Source of the DNA: Pseudomonas viridiflava
Lineage (GTDB): Bacteria > Pseudomonadota > Gammaproteobacteria > Pseudomonadales > Pseudomonadaceae
Reading direction: 5' to 3'
Assembly: GCF_900590885.1 (NCBI RefSeq)
Contig: NZ_UUON01000001.1
Location: forward strand, 496,001-560,000
Length of the DNA: 64,000 nt
Numbering within the stretch: the first letter of the stretch is position 1; the number at the start of each line of letters is the position of its first letter. A model generated the notes under the pieces. The model was not told the origin of the DNA, ran no database searches, and saw only the letters and a list, made by a program, of their open reading frames with translations. Both the position numbers and the translations under genes were made by a program. This document shows, piece after piece, positions 7,270 to 15,219 of this stretch.

Positions 7270-8724
7270 ATGAATAATAAGAAACAACAGGTACAGGTTC
7301 TGCTGGGGCTGGCATTGATGGGAGGGGTGATGGTTGCCGCGCCTGTACAGGCTGGTGGTTTTTCAACGCCCACCTACGGTGCCCCCGGTTGGGGCAGGGC
7401 ATTCGCGGGGGGCTCATTGTTTAAGAACGACCCCAGTTCCGCTTACAACAACCCGGCGGCCATGGCGTTTGTAGACCGTAACGTTGCGCAATTTACGGTC
7501 GACTACGCGCGCATCAAAATCAAGTACAAGGGCGACGCCAACGATTATCAAGGTAACCCGATCACCAGTACTCCACTGGGGCCTGATGGCTTCCCGGATG
7601 GGACGGCGACTACCGTGAACAACAACGACGGTGGCGAAGGTGGTTTTACTGCCTGGCTGCCGACCGGCTTTATGGTGATGCCTATAGGCGACCGGTTTGC
7701 CTTTGGCTTGAGCCAGGTTGTGCCCCAAGGCATGCGATCCACGTGGGATCAAGATTCGAAACTGCGGGATTTTGCAGTGGATACCAAAATCGAGACCGTA
7801 GGTTTGACCGGGTCCTTGTCGTTCAAGGTCAACGACCAGTTTTCCATCGGTGGCGGCGTAATCGTGCAGCACAGCAAGGGCTTCGTCAGCCAGAATATCG
7901 ACTTGTTGTCAGCGGCCGCGGTGTCTGATTCCGAGTTGGGAGGTATCACGTTCCCTTCGGATGTCGGCAGTGCACTGATGCGGGTCAAGGTCGATAACGT
8001 CTCGGCCGGCTGGTTTACCGGTATTGTCTGGAAGCCTACGGATAGAGACACACTGGGCTTGAACTATCACGCCAAAATCAAAAACAAGATGACCGGCAAG
8101 TACAACATTTATGCCGATCAATTTTCCTACAATCTCATGACACAACCCAACCCGTTCGGCGGCAGCGGTACGTTGGTGAGTACGGCGTATCCGGGGCTGG
8201 AACTGCATCCCGACGGTGCCCATGCCAGCGTTAACCTGGACATTCCGGCCACTGCAGGCCTGGATTGGGTGCACCAGTTCAATGAGCGTTTTACCCTGGG
8301 TGCAAGTATCGCCTGGACAGAGTGGTCGTCGTTTAAAGACCTGACGCTCAATTCCGGTGGTTCAACCATTGTCTCCATTCCCTACAACTACAAAAACACG
8401 TGGATGTACTCGCTGGGTGGTGATTTCCGCGCCACCGATGAACTGACGCTGCGTGCGGGTGTAGCCATTGACCAGACACCCACGCGCAATTCCACCCGTG
8501 ACCCGCGGATTCCAGACGGCGACCGTACCTTTCTGTCACTGGGTGCCGGTTATGACGTCAAGGCCGTCAAAGGTTTGAGTCTTGACGTTGCCTACTCCCA
8601 TCAGTTCGTTCAAGAGGTCAAGCTGAAAACCCAGAACGTCGATCGTCTTGGCGGGGCGAGCCTGAATGGCAAGGCCGAGTCGTCGGGCGATGTGGTCAGT
8701 CTGTCGGCCACTTACGCGTTCTGA
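7270..8724 (+). CDS. FadL/TodX-family outer-membrane hydrophobe porin
   Basis: 484 aa. A signal peptide (residues 1-28, cleavage after APVQA) precedes GGFSTPTYGAPGWGRAFAG, the kind of plug-forming N-terminus seen in FadL proteins, with the family's NDPSSAYNNPAAMAF motif near residue 55. The rest alternates amphipathic beta-strands and ends in ATYAF, a C-terminal aromatic suitable for BAM recognition. FadL-type channels pass long-chain fatty acids, alkanes or aromatic hydrocarbons through the outer membrane. AAGGAG at 7257-7262 precedes the ATG. Position between alkB and the beta-oxidation genes suggests it imports alkanes or fatty acids. Confidence 0.92.
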   Translation: MNNKKQQVQVLLGLALMGGVMVAAPVQAGGFSTPTYGAPGWGRAFAGGSLFKNDPSSAYNNPAAMAFVDRNVAQFTVDYARIKIKYKGDANDYQGNPITSTPLGPDGFPDGTATTVNNNDGGEGGFTAWLPTGFMVMPIGDRFAFGLSQVVPQGMRSTWDQDSKLRDFAVDTKIETVGLTGSLSFKVNDQFSIGGGVIVQHSKGFVSQNIDLLSAAAVSDSELGGITFPSDVGSALMRVKVDNVSAGWFTGIVWKPTDRDTLGLNYHAKIKNKMTGKYNIYADQFSYNLMTQPNPFGGSGTLVSTAYPGLELHPDGAHASVNLDIPATAGLDWVHQFNERFTLGASIAWTEWSSFKDLTLNSGGSTIVSIPYNYKNTWMYSLGGDFRATDELTLRAGVAIDQTPTRNSTRDPRIPDGDRTFLSLGAGYDVKAVKGLSLDVAYSHQFVQEVKLKTQNVDRLGGASLNGKAESSGDVVSLSATYAF

Positions 8725-8879
8725 CGTTATACCGACGCTGATGGGGAAGGTATCAAGCGCATCTTGTTGCCTTCACCCATCCATCCACCTTCAGTTACGC
8801 GGTTAAAAGCGCCTTCGAATCTTTTGAACAGGCTGACCCCTTCAGCCCGGTATTTTTTCGCCAAAGCATTAAATAATAA

Positions 8880-8899
8880 TTTCAAAACAAAATTTGAAT
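8880..8899. promoter_or_regulatory. Candidate operator upstream of fadE
   Basis: TTTCAA-N8-TTGAAT within an AT-rich patch (8851-8915) about 95 bp before the fadE start. Reverse-complemented, it matches the alkB upstream element (4308-4327) at 17 of 20 positions, including an unbroken 12-base TTTGTTTTGAAA. The 8725-8992 interval otherwise holds no gene I can support. Confidence 0.5.
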
Positions 8900-8992
8900 T
8901 TGGCTTTCCAAGTTTGTAGTGTGGTTTTACACCGCAGGTTATTTCGACTTGCCAGGTACAGACCACGCCCTGAATCGAGTAGAGGTATCCCC

Positions 8993-11518
8993 ATGCTTAT
9001 CTGGTTATTGGTGGGTTTCGCAGCTGCGATTGCCCTGGCGTATCGACAAGCCGCCGCGACCCTGTGGTTGGGCGCTGGCCTGATCTGGCTGGCGGCGGGT
9101 TACCTGTTCAACGTGGTGGAAGGTTTCGGCGCCACGGTTGCGGCTGTGCTGGTGGTATTGCCGGCGCTGTTGCTGACGATCAAACCCCTGCGCCGCAGTC
9201 TGTTGACCAGCAAGGCCCTGGGTCTGTTTCGCACGATCATGCCGGCCATGTCCGACACCGAGCGCGCCGCCATCGAGTCCGGCACCGTGTGGTGGGACGC
9301 CGAATTGTTCAGCGGCAAACCCGACTGGCAGCGCCTGCTGCAAGCCGCGCCGGCGAGCCTGAGCGCCGAGGAACAAGCCTTCCTCGACAACGAAGTGGAA
9401 ACCTTGTGTGACATCGCCAATGACTGGGAAACCACCCAGGTCTGGCAGGACATGTCCCCCGAAGGCTGGCAGTACACCAAGGACGCCGGTTTCCTCGGCA
9501 TGATCATTCCCAAGCAGTACGGCGGCAAAGGCTTCTCCCACTATGCGCACTCGCAAGTGGTGATGAAGCTATCGACCCGCTGCTCGGCGGCGGCGATTTC
9601 GGTGATGGTGCCCAACTCCCTCGGCCCGGCCGAGTTGCTGCTGCACTACGGCACCGACGCCCAGCGCAACTACTACCTGCCGCGCCTGGCACGGGGCGAA
9701 GACATCCCGTGTTTTGCCCTGACCAGCCCGTACGCCGGCTCCGACGCCGGGGCGATTCCCGACCTGGGCATCGTTTGCAAAGGCACCCACGAAGGTGAGG
9801 AGGTGCTGGGTTTTCGTGTGACCTGGGACAAGCGCTACATCACCCTCGGCCCCATCGCCACGGTGCTCGGCCTGGCGTTTCGCGCCGAAGACCCGCAGGG
9901 ATTATTGGGCGCACCCGGCTCGTTGGGCATCACCTGCGCGCTGATCCCGACGGCCCATCCGGGGGTGAACAGCGGCCGTCGCCACTGGCCGCTCAACGCG
10001 GTGTTTCAGAACGGTCCTACCACCGGCAAGGATGTGTTCATACCGCTGGAATGGGTGATCGGCGGCCGCGAGCAAGTCGGTAACGGCTGGCGCATGTTGA
10101 TGGAATGCCTGGCCGCTGGCCGCGCGATCTCCTTGCCATCAGCCAACGTCGGCCTGGGCAAGGTGGCGGTGCGCGGGACCACGGCCTACGCGGCGATGCG
10201 CAAACAGTTTGGCCTGCCCATCGGCAAGTTCGAAGGCGTGCAGGCGCCGCTGGCGCGCATGGCCGGGCATTTGTATGTCTGCGATGCGGTGCGCAAGGTG
10301 TCGGTCGCATCTCTGGATGCGGGGGAGAAACCCTCGGTGATCTCGGCCATCGCCAAGTATCACGTCACCGAGCGCGCGCGGATTATCGTCAACGACGGCA
10401 TGGACATCGTCGCCGGCAAAGGCATCTGCATGGGGCCGAATAACTTCCTGGCCCGCGCCTACCAGCAAAGCCCCATCGCCATCACGGTGGAAGGCGCGAA
10501 CATCATGACGCGCTGCCTGATCATCTACGGCCAGGGCCTGATCCGTTGCCATCCTTATGTGTTCCGCGAGATGGAAGCGGCGCGCAACCCCGACCGGCGC
10601 AAAGCCCTGGAAGCCTTCGACAGCGCCCTGTTCGGCCATCTGAGTTTTGTGCTGGCCAATACCGTACGCGCGGCGGTGCATGCGCTTACCGGCGGGCGGC
10701 TGCTTTCCGCTCCGGCCAAGACCGACCCGGCGCTGGCTTCCTACTATCGTCAGGCCAATCGGCTGTCGGTGGTGCTGGCGTTGATCTCGGACGTGTCCAT
10801 GGGCGTGCTGGGCGGCTCGCTCAAGCGCAAGGAAAGTATCACCGGGCGCCTGGGGGATATTCTGTCGCAGCTGTACATTGTTTCCTGCGTGCTCAAGCGC
10901 TTCGAGGATGACGGCCGGCCCCAGGCCGACCTGCCATTGGTGCACTGGGCGGCGCAGGACGCGTTGCTGCGCGCCCATGAAGCGCTGGCCGAAGTGCTCG
11001 ACAACTACCCCTCGAAAGCCGCGGCCGCGGTGGTGCGTGGCTTGAGTTTTCCGTTCGGCATCCCGCTGCGCAAACCCTCGGATCGCCTGCTGGCCCAGGT
11101 GGCCGACGTGGTGCAGACCCCGGGCGAAACCCGCGACCGCTTGCTGGCCAACTCCTACATCCCACGTCCGGAAATCGACAAGCTGGCCTATGGCGAATTG
11201 GGCTTCCGGCTGTTGCCGCAGGTGGAGCTGATTGACGCGCGGCTCAAGCCTGCAATCAAGCAAGGCTTGCTCGAACCCATGCCGATTTCCGCCACGGCCT
11301 TCAGCGCCTGGCGCGTCAAGGCGCGCGCGCTGGCGTTGATCAGCGAAGACGAAGAGGCCGTGCTGGCGCGTTATGTGGAATACGCCGACCACGGCATCCA
11401 GGTCGATGACTTCCCGCAGGACTTTGGTTTGCTCGAGGCGTTGCAGCAACGCCAACAGGCGTTGGAACCCAAGGCCAAACGCCGCACCAGCCAAGCAGAA
11501 AACACCCCGGTCAACTAG
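8993..11518 (+). CDS. fadE: Acyl-CoA dehydrogenase, FadE type
   Basis: 841 aa, similar in length to E. coli FadE (814). The N-terminus is hydrophobic (about residues 1-60, two or three helices), followed by the acyl-CoA dehydrogenase fold: IIPKQYGGKGFSHYAHSQVVMKL, the substrate/FAD loop ending FALTSPYAGSDAG, and the helical C-terminal domain, then a DUF1974-like extension. It catalyses the first, FAD-dependent step of beta-oxidation. The ATG at 8993 has AGAGG 7 nt upstream; the in-frame reading upstream passes through the AT-rich operator region and is rejected. It starts the downstream set reductase-hydratase-thiolase-ligase, though a REPIN separates it from the reductase. Confidence 0.93.
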   Translation: MLIWLLVGFAAAIALAYRQAAATLWLGAGLIWLAAGYLFNVVEGFGATVAAVLVVLPALLLTIKPLRRSLLTSKALGLFRTIMPAMSDTERAAIESGTVWWDAELFSGKPDWQRLLQAAPASLSAEEQAFLDNEVETLCDIANDWETTQVWQDMSPEGWQYTKDAGFLGMIIPKQYGGKGFSHYAHSQVVMKLSTRCSAAAISVMVPNSLGPAELLLHYGTDAQRNYYLPRLARGEDIPCFALTSPYAGSDAGAIPDLGIVCKGTHEGEEVLGFRVTWDKRYITLGPIATVLGLAFRAEDPQGLLGAPGSLGITCALIPTAHPGVNSGRRHWPLNAVFQNGPTTGKDVFIPLEWVIGGREQVGNGWRMLMECLAAGRAISLPSANVGLGKVAVRGTTAYAAMRKQFGLPIGKFEGVQAPLARMAGHLYVCDAVRKVSVASLDAGEKPSVISAIAKYHVTERARIIVNDGMDIVAGKGICMGPNNFLARAYQQSPIAITVEGANIMTRCLIIYGQGLIRCHPYVFREMEAARNPDRRKALEAFDSALFGHLSFVLANTVRAAVHALTGGRLLSAPAKTDPALASYYRQANRLSVVLALISDVSMGVLGGSLKRKESITGRLGDILSQLYIVSCVLKRFEDDGRPQADLPLVHWAAQDALLRAHEALAEVLDNYPSKAAAAVVRGLSFPFGIPLRKPSDRLLAQVADVVQTPGETRDRLLANSYIPRPEIDKLAYGELGFRLLPQVELIDARLKPAIKQGLLEPMPISATAFSAWRVKARALALISEDEEAVLARYVEYADHGIQVDDFPQDFGLLEALQQRQQALEPKAKRRTSQAENTPVN

Positions 11519-11536
11519 AACAAACTCGATTCAAAT

Positions 11537-11623
11537 GTGGGAGGAGGCTTGCCCCCGATAACGGTACATCAGCCAACAGATATGTGACTGACCCACCGCT
11601 ATCGGGGGCAAGCCCCCTCCCAC
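11537..11623. repeat. REPIN (two inverted REP sequences)
   Basis: Two inverted copies of the GTGGGAGGNGGCTTGCCCCCGAT core flank a short unique spacer. The left copy carries one change (GGAGGAGG instead of GGAGGGGG). This arrangement matches the REP doublets known from P. fluorescens genomes. It lies between fadE and the next reductase. Confidence 0.85.
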
Positions 11624-11654
11624 ACTGACCGTGTTCAGTGAGTGAATTTTTACT

Positions 11655-12998
11655 ATGAGTGACAACTACCTCTCCTTCGTCAATTCCCCCTGGGGCCGAC
11701 GCCTGGCCCAGGCCATCGGCCTGCCGCAACCCTTACCCCTGCAACGCCATCGCAGCGGCCAGGCGGGCCTGGCCAACCCGGTGATCATCGCCGGGGCAGG
11801 GCGCCTGGCGGCGTCGGTGCAACAGGTGTTCAGCGTCACCGACACCGTGGTCGCCACCCCGGCCACGCTTAAAGCGCCGTCCACGGTCAAGGTGCAGGGC
11901 GCGGTGTTCGATGCCAGCGAGGTAACCGGCCTGCAACAGCTGGATGAGCTGTACGAATTTTTCCACGCCAATGCCAAACGCCTCAGCCAACACGGCCGCG
12001 TGGTCGTGTTGGGTACCGCGCCCGAACACTGCGCGGACTTGCCCCAGGCCATCGCCCAGCGCGCCCTCGAAGGCCTGGTGCGCTCGCTGGCCAAGGAGCT
12101 GCGCCGCGCAATCACCGTGCAGTTGCTGTACGTGGCGCCCGGGGCCGAAGCCGCGCTGGACAGCAGCCTGCGTTTCTTCCTGTCGCGGCGTTCGGCCTAC
12201 GTGTCCGGCCAAGTGGTGCGCCTGGAACAACCGGTGGACGGCCACGTCGCGGTCAATTGGGACAAACCTTTCGCCGGACGCCGCGCGCTGGTCACTGGCG
12301 CGTCCCGTGGCATCGGCCTGGCGATTGCCCAGGTGCTGGCCCGCGATGGCGCCCATGTGGTTTGCGTGGATGTGCCCCAGGCTCACGAATCCCTGCAACA
12401 GGCGGCCGCCAGCGTTGGCGGCTCCTCAATGCCGCTGGACATCACCGCGCCGGACGCCGCCTCACAGTTGCTGGCCCACGTCAGCCAATACGGCGCCTTC
12501 GACGTGGTGGTGCACAACGCCGGGATCACCCGCGACAAAACCATCGCCAAAATGGCCGAAGCCGCCTGGCGCAGCGTCATGGCGGTCAACCTCGAAGCGC
12601 CGCTGCAACTGAGCACTGCGCTGCTGGAGAATGGCGGCCTGAACCCCGGCGGGCGCATTGTCTGTGTGTCGTCGATTTCCGGCATCGCCGGCAACCTGGG
12701 GCAAAGCAACTACGCCACCTCCAAGGCCGGGGTGATCGGCCTGGTGCAAGGCCTGGCCAGCCGTGCGGCGGCGCAGCAGGTCACGGTAAACGCGGTGGCG
12801 CCGGGGTTTATCGAAACCCAGATGACCGCAAAAATCCCGCTGATGATCCGCGAAGCGGGGCGGCGCATGAACTCCATGAGCCAGGGCGGCCAGCCGGTCG
12901 ACGTGGCCGAGACGATTGCCTGGCTGGCACACCCGGCGTCTGGCGCGGTTAACGGCCAAGTCGTACGCGTGTGCGGGCAAAGCCTGTTGGGAGCCTAA
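11655..12998 (+). CDS. 3-oxoacyl-ACP/CoA reductase, high-molecular-weight FabG (FabG4) type
   Basis: 447 aa, almost twice a normal FabG. Residues 1-200 form a degenerate Rossmann-like domain (PVIIAGAGRLA near 42-52) without catalytic residues; residues 205-447 are a complete SDR domain with TGASRGIG 214-221, HNAG 287-290, Ser340 and Tyr353/Lys357. This two-domain form is known as HMwFabG/FabG4 and prefers long-chain CoA substrates. In beta-oxidation direction it would act as a 3-hydroxyacyl-CoA dehydrogenase. No strong ribosome site precedes the ATG. The stop is 4 nt from the next start, so it is co-transcribed with the MaoC gene. Confidence 0.9.
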   Translation: MSDNYLSFVNSPWGRRLAQAIGLPQPLPLQRHRSGQAGLANPVIIAGAGRLAASVQQVFSVTDTVVATPATLKAPSTVKVQGAVFDASEVTGLQQLDELYEFFHANAKRLSQHGRVVVLGTAPEHCADLPQAIAQRALEGLVRSLAKELRRAITVQLLYVAPGAEAALDSSLRFFLSRRSAYVSGQVVRLEQPVDGHVAVNWDKPFAGRRALVTGASRGIGLAIAQVLARDGAHVVCVDVPQAHESLQQAAASVGGSSMPLDITAPDAASQLLAHVSQYGAFDVVVHNAGITRDKTIAKMAEAAWRSVMAVNLEAPLQLSTALLENGGLNPGGRIVCVSSISGIAGNLGQSNYATSKAGVIGLVQGLASRAAAQQVTVNAVAPGFIETQMTAKIPLMIREAGRRMNSMSQGGQPVDVAETIAWLAHPASGAVNGQVVRVCGQSLLGA

Positions 12999-13002
12999 GC
13001 CG

Positions 13003-13893
13003 ATGGACTACATCACGCAGATCATCGACCCGCCGCCCACCCGCACCCGGCTGCTGCTGGACGGCGTGCGCGCGCTGCGCAAACCCAAGTTCGAGGGCGC
13101 GCCGCTGCTGCCCAAGGAGCGCCTGGTGCGCTCGGCGGTGGAGTTGTCGGCTGCCGGCATCGCCGCCTATGGCCGTGCCTGCGGTTTTCGCCGCGAGCAG
13201 GGTGTGCCGCTGTCCTATCCCCATGTGCTGGCGTTCCCCTTGCACTTGATGCTGCTGACCCGGCCGAGCTTTCCGTACCCGGCCAGCGGCATGGTGCATT
13301 TGGCCAATCGCATTCGTCAGCACCAGCGCCTGCACGAAGGCCAGGCATTGCGCCTGGAGGTGTATTGCGAGCGCTGGGTCGCCCATCCCAAAGGCCAGGC
13401 GTTGAGCATCGCCACCCGTGCCTACAGTGCCGGCACGTTGGTGTGGGAAAGCGACAGCCTGTACCTGCGACGCGACGTGCAAGATCCCGTGGGCGAGCCG
13501 TGGGCAGACGCCTTGCCCTTGCAGGAAGACGGCCTGCTGCGCAGCCAGCGCTGGGTCTTGCCCGCTGACCTGGGCCGGCGCTTTGCCAAGGTATCGGGGG
13601 ATTTCAACCCGATTCACACCTCAGTGATCGGCGCGAAAATCTTCGGCTTTCGCCGCGCCATCGCCCACGGCATGTGGACCCTCGGCCGCGCCCTGGCCGC
13701 CCAGCAACCGCCGGGTGGGTTGGCGCAGGCCGAAGCGCATTGCGACTTCAAGCTGCCGATCTTCCTGCCCGGCCAGGTCGCGCTGTGGAATCGCCCCGTG
13801 AGCGGCCCGCGCCGTGAGTTTGAGGTACGTAATTTTGCTGGCGACAAACCGCATATGCGCGGGTTGTTCATCTGGAATGAGAGCCTTAAATGA
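13003..13893 (+). CDS. MaoC-like hot-dog enoyl-CoA hydratase
   Basis: 296 aa. The C-terminal hot-dog domain carries the hydratase-2 signature SGDFNPIH at 198-205 with catalytic Asp/His, then HGMW at 222-225. The N-terminal half is a second, degenerate hot-dog repeat, typical of double-hot-dog MaoC proteins. It would hydrate trans-2-enoyl-CoA to 3-hydroxyacyl-CoA, the step between FadE and the reductase. The start at 13003 is 4 nt after the reductase stop. Its own stop overlaps the thiolase ATG as ATGA (13890-13893). Confidence 0.9.
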   Translation: MDYITQIIDPPPTRTRLLLDGVRALRKPKFEGAPLLPKERLVRSAVELSAAGIAAYGRACGFRREQGVPLSYPHVLAFPLHLMLLTRPSFPYPASGMVHLANRIRQHQRLHEGQALRLEVYCERWVAHPKGQALSIATRAYSAGTLVWESDSLYLRRDVQDPVGEPWADALPLQEDGLLRSQRWVLPADLGRRFAKVSGDFNPIHTSVIGAKIFGFRRAIAHGMWTLGRALAAQQPPGGLAQAEAHCDFKLPIFLPGQVALWNRPVSGPRREFEVRNFAGDKPHMRGLFIWNESLK

Positions 13894-15188
13894 GTGACTA
13901 CAGCTTCAACCCGGCCCCCACCCGCCGCGTAGCGATTATCGGCGGTAACCGCATCCCGTTTGCCCGCTCCAACACGGTCTACGCCCACGACAGCAACCAG
14001 GACCTGCTGGTGTCCGCGCTGCAAGGCCTGGTCGACCGCTACAACCTGCACGGCCAGCGCCTGGGCGAGTTCGCCGCCGGTGCGGTGATCAAGCATTCGC
14101 GGGATTTCAACCTGGCGCGCGAGTCGCTGCTATCCACCACGCTGTCCCCCGATACGCCGGCCTATGACGTGCAGCAAGCCTGCGGCACCGGCCTGGAAGC
14201 CGCCTTGCTGGTGGCGAATAAAATCGCCCTCGGCCAAATCGACGTGGGCATCGCCGGCGGCGCCGACACCACCTCGGACGCGCCCATCGGCATCAACGAA
14301 TCCCTGCGCCACACCTTGCTCGCGGCCAACCGCACCAAGGGCCTGGGCGATAAGTTGAAAACGTTGCTGAAGGTGCGCCCGTCGATGTTTTTCAAGCCGT
14401 TGCTGCCGCGCAATGGCGAGCCGCGCACCGGGCTGTCCATGGGCGAGCACTGCGAAGCAATGGCCCAGCGCTGGCAGATCAAACGCCTGGCCCAGGATGA
14501 ACTGACCCTCACCAGCCATCAGCGCCTGGATGCCGCGTATAAGCGCGGTTTTTTCGACGACCTGATCAGCCCCCATCGCGGCCTCGCGCGTGACAACAAT
14601 CTGCGCGCCGATACCAGCCTGGAAAAACTCGCCGGCCTGGCCCCGGCCTACGACCGCCAGCACGGCACGCTCACAGCGGGCAATTCCACGCCGCTCACTG
14701 ATGGCGCCTCGGTGGTGCTGCTGGCCAGCGAAGAATGGGCCGCGCAACACGGCTGGCCGGTGCTGGCGTACCTGCGCACCGGCGAGACGGCGGCGGTGAA
14801 TTTTGTCGATGGCACCGAGGACCTGCTGATGGCCCCGGCCTATGCCGTGCCGCGCATGCTCCAGCGCGAAGGGCTGAGCTTTGCCGATTTCGATTTTTTC
14901 GAGATCCATGAAGCCTTTGCCGCCCAAGTGCTGTGCACCCTCAAGGCCTGGGAAGACGCCGATTACTGCCGCGAACGGCTAGGCCTGGACGCGCCGCTGG
15001 GCAGCATCGACCGCGCCAAAATGAACGTCAACGGCGGCTCCCTGGGCTGCGGACACCCGTTTGCCGCCACCGGCGGCCGGCAGTTGGCAACGCTGGCCAA
15101 GACCCTCCACGAAAACGGCGGCGGGCGCGGCCTGATCTCGATCTGCGCGGCCGGCGGGCTGGGCATCACTGCAATTGTCGAAAAGTAG
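13890..15188 (+). CDS. fadI: Acetyl-CoA C-acyltransferase (thiolase), FadI-like
   Basis: 432 aa, close to FadI (436 aa). It has the thiolase nucleophile Cys98 in QQACGTGLEAA, the HEAFAAQ motif near residue 340 and the second active-site GCGHPFAATGGRQ near 388. Sequence runs such as DNNLRADTSLEKLAGLAPAY followed by AGNSTPLTDGAS resemble FadI rather than FadA. It releases acetyl-CoA in the last beta-oxidation step. Start codon overlaps the MaoC stop, showing tight coupling. No hydratase/dehydrogenase FadJ partner is present; the separate reductase and MaoC proteins supply those steps. Confidence 0.9.
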   Translation: MSDYSFNPAPTRRVAIIGGNRIPFARSNTVYAHDSNQDLLVSALQGLVDRYNLHGQRLGEFAAGAVIKHSRDFNLARESLLSTTLSPDTPAYDVQQACGTGLEAALLVANKIALGQIDVGIAGGADTTSDAPIGINESLRHTLLAANRTKGLGDKLKTLLKVRPSMFFKPLLPRNGEPRTGLSMGEHCEAMAQRWQIKRLAQDELTLTSHQRLDAAYKRGFFDDLISPHRGLARDNNLRADTSLEKLAGLAPAYDRQHGTLTAGNSTPLTDGASVVLLASEEWAAQHGWPVLAYLRTGETAAVNFVDGTEDLLMAPAYAVPRMLQREGLSFADFDFFEIHEAFAAQVLCTLKAWEDADYCRERLGLDAPLGSIDRAKMNVNGGSLGCGHPFAATGGRQLATLAKTLHENGGGRGLISICAAGGLGITAIVEK

Positions 15189-15219
15189 CTCTATCAAAAA
15201 CAACAACAAGGAGACTGCC

